7,813 nt of DNA from Gammaproteobacteria bacterium. Its GTDB lineage: Bacteria; Pseudomonadota; Gammaproteobacteria; Competibacterales; Competibacteraceae. Positions 7,239 through 7,813 of this stretch are shown one piece after another. Where the stretch lies: positions 1-7,813 of the forward strand of contig JAIFNF010000075.1 in NCBI GenBank assembly GCA_020047885.1. Direction: 5' to 3'. The position numbers were made by a program, and so were the translations under genes. A model generated the notes under the pieces. That model was not told the DNA's origin, did not search any database, and saw nothing but the letters and a program-made list of their open reading frames with translations. Position 1 is the first letter of the stretch. Each line of letters begins with the position of its first letter.

Positions 7239-7604
7239 GGCAACTCGCAATCAAATGCAGCCTCGGCAACGCCCCAGTCGCGATTATCCCATCTGATCGA
7301 GCATCCCGGAGTAACTATCACACCACTCACGCGGTGGGCGCTCACGGCATTTCAAATCATCCACGGTATTTAGGCAACTCGCAAAAAATAGTCCCATACC
7401 TTTCCAAACCTGGCCACGGAAAAACACGGAAGATTCTTTTTTCCGTGTCTTCCGGGTCTTCCGTGTCTTCCGTGTCTTCCGTGTCTTCCGTGGTCTTCCG
7501 TGTCTTCCGTGTCTTTCCGTGTCTTTCCGTGGCGCGATCCTCATCCGCGGTCAAAGCCATGATCCCAGCAGATCACTGGAGGATTTTTATTGCGAGTTGC
7601 CTTA
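7236..7604. mobile_element. MITE-like element with inverted ends and an internal copy of the end
   Basis: A 16-base sequence TAAGGCAACTCGCAAT at 7236-7251 recurs as a perfect inverted copy at 7589-7604. A third copy of its core (AGGCAACTCGCAA) lies in direct orientation at 7372-7384, so a shorter unit, 7372-7602, also has perfect 13-base inverted ends. Neither version encodes a credible protein. The left end contains the msrP stop codon. No clear target duplication is visible. It may be a non-autonomous element, with one copy nested in or fused to another, moved by a transposase elsewhere in the genome. Confidence 0.55.
7414..7532. repeat. 9-10-bp tandem repeat (TCTTCCGTG) with inverted flank
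   Basis: From about 7441 to 7532 the unit TCTTCCGTG repeats some nine to ten times, with 10-base variants (extra G near 7491, extra T near 7513 and 7523). The left flank CCACGGAAAAACACGGAAG (7414-7432) is the inverted counterpart of 7514-7532, matching at 17 of 19 positions, so the whole block can fold into a long hairpin. Translation in any frame gives KTRKTR, TEDTED or SSVSSV peptides, a known source of false gene calls. It lies inside the MITE-like element. Confidence 0.85.
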
Positions 7605-7607
7605 TGA

Positions 7608-7637
7608 CCCAGTGCGACAAGGTTTGTCGTTACTGGG
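7608..7637. other. Stem-loop between the MITE-like element and the secreted-protein gene
   Basis: Arms CCCAGT-G-CGACAA (7608-7620) and TTGTCG-TT-ACTGGG (7624-7637) form 12 base pairs around a small internal bulge with a 3-base loop. There is no T-tract. It lies 52 bases before the next start codon, just outside the inverted end of the MITE-like element. It could be a leader structure or an operator-like palindrome. Confidence 0.5.
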
Positions 7638-7689
7638 GGTTAGAATATGCCACGATTCGATCAGGTTCAGCGGTTCTCGGAGTAGCGAA

Positions 7690-7813
7690 ATGCGTGGCGT
7701 GAGTTGGGGCATCTGGGTGTTAGGCATCGGGTTGCTGTGGGTGTCGCCAGTGATGGCGGAGACTCCTGAACAGCAGGCGATTATCAACCGGGCGCTGGTG
7801 CAAACCGGTCGGC
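7690..7813 (+). CDS. Secreted or periplasmic protein of unknown function (5' part only)
   Basis: ATG 7690 has GGAG (7679-7682) seven bases upstream. The 41 visible codons begin MRGVSWGIWVLGIGLLWVSP and continue VMAETPEQQAIINRALVQTG. This is a classical Sec signal peptide: a short basic start, a hydrophobic core (about 5-19) and a probable signal peptidase I site after VMA (residue 23, before Glu-Thr-Pro). The mature part seen so far is too short to place in a family. The gene continues past the window end. It is probably independent of msrP, given the 450 bases of repeat-rich DNA between them. Confidence 0.75.
   Translation, partial: MRGVSWGIWVLGIGLLWVSPVMAETPEQQAIINRALVQTGR

Noticed and set aside
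7441..7532. Possible CRISPR array
   Set aside because: The units are 9-10 bases and contiguous, without spacers, and no cas genes are present.
7284..7544. Minus-strand open frame rich in KTRKTR, and its TEDTED counterpart
   Set aside because: Produced by the 9-bp tandem repeat; no gene-like composition.

Overview
The window looks like a piece of a proteobacterial, most likely gammaproteobacterial, chromosome of moderately high GC. The host genes support this: a release factor 3 very close to the E. coli type, and the MsrP/MsrQ pair whose haem-ligand and Moco-cysteine contexts match the E. coli proteins. Genus cannot be fixed from sequence alone. Intergenic DNA is rich in palindromes and dispersed-type repeats.

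Layout. Positions 1-1534 (minus) hold prfC, cut at its 3' end by the window edge. Positions 1535-2229 are a gene-poor spacer with hairpins and a GC-rich palindrome. Positions 2230-2592 (minus) encode a small SpoIIAA/STAS-like protein. Positions 2865-3485 (minus) encode MsrQ and 6333-7238 (plus) encode MsrP, the membrane haem protein and the Tat-exported molybdoenzyme that together repair oxidised methionine in the periplasm. They are divergent and separated by about 2.8 kb. After msrP, 7236-7604 is a miniature inverted-repeat-like element carrying a 9-bp tandem repeat. A secreted protein of unknown function starts at 7690 and leaves the window.

The interesting part is the msrQ-msrP gap. A 92-bp sequence, including the msrP ribosome binding site, start codon and first four codons, occurs twice as a direct repeat (3495-3586 and 6254-6345, 81 of 92 identical). 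Between the copies is a mosaic of accessory genes, mostly broken: a frameshifted BrnT-type toxin overlapping an intact small antitoxin-like gene, an N-terminal scrap of a Fic-family gene, an intact single-HKD phospholipase-D-like protein (GTG start with a strong ribosome binding site), the tail of a probable P-loop kinase, and the first 17 codons of a Thg1-like tRNA guanylyltransferase that stops exactly where the second 92-bp repeat begins. This reads as a small toxin/defence/RNA-repair islet in decay, in which the PLD-like gene and the antitoxin-like gene are the only complete reading frames. The PLD-like protein is the best candidate for an uncharacterised activity; the evidence for a defence role is context only.
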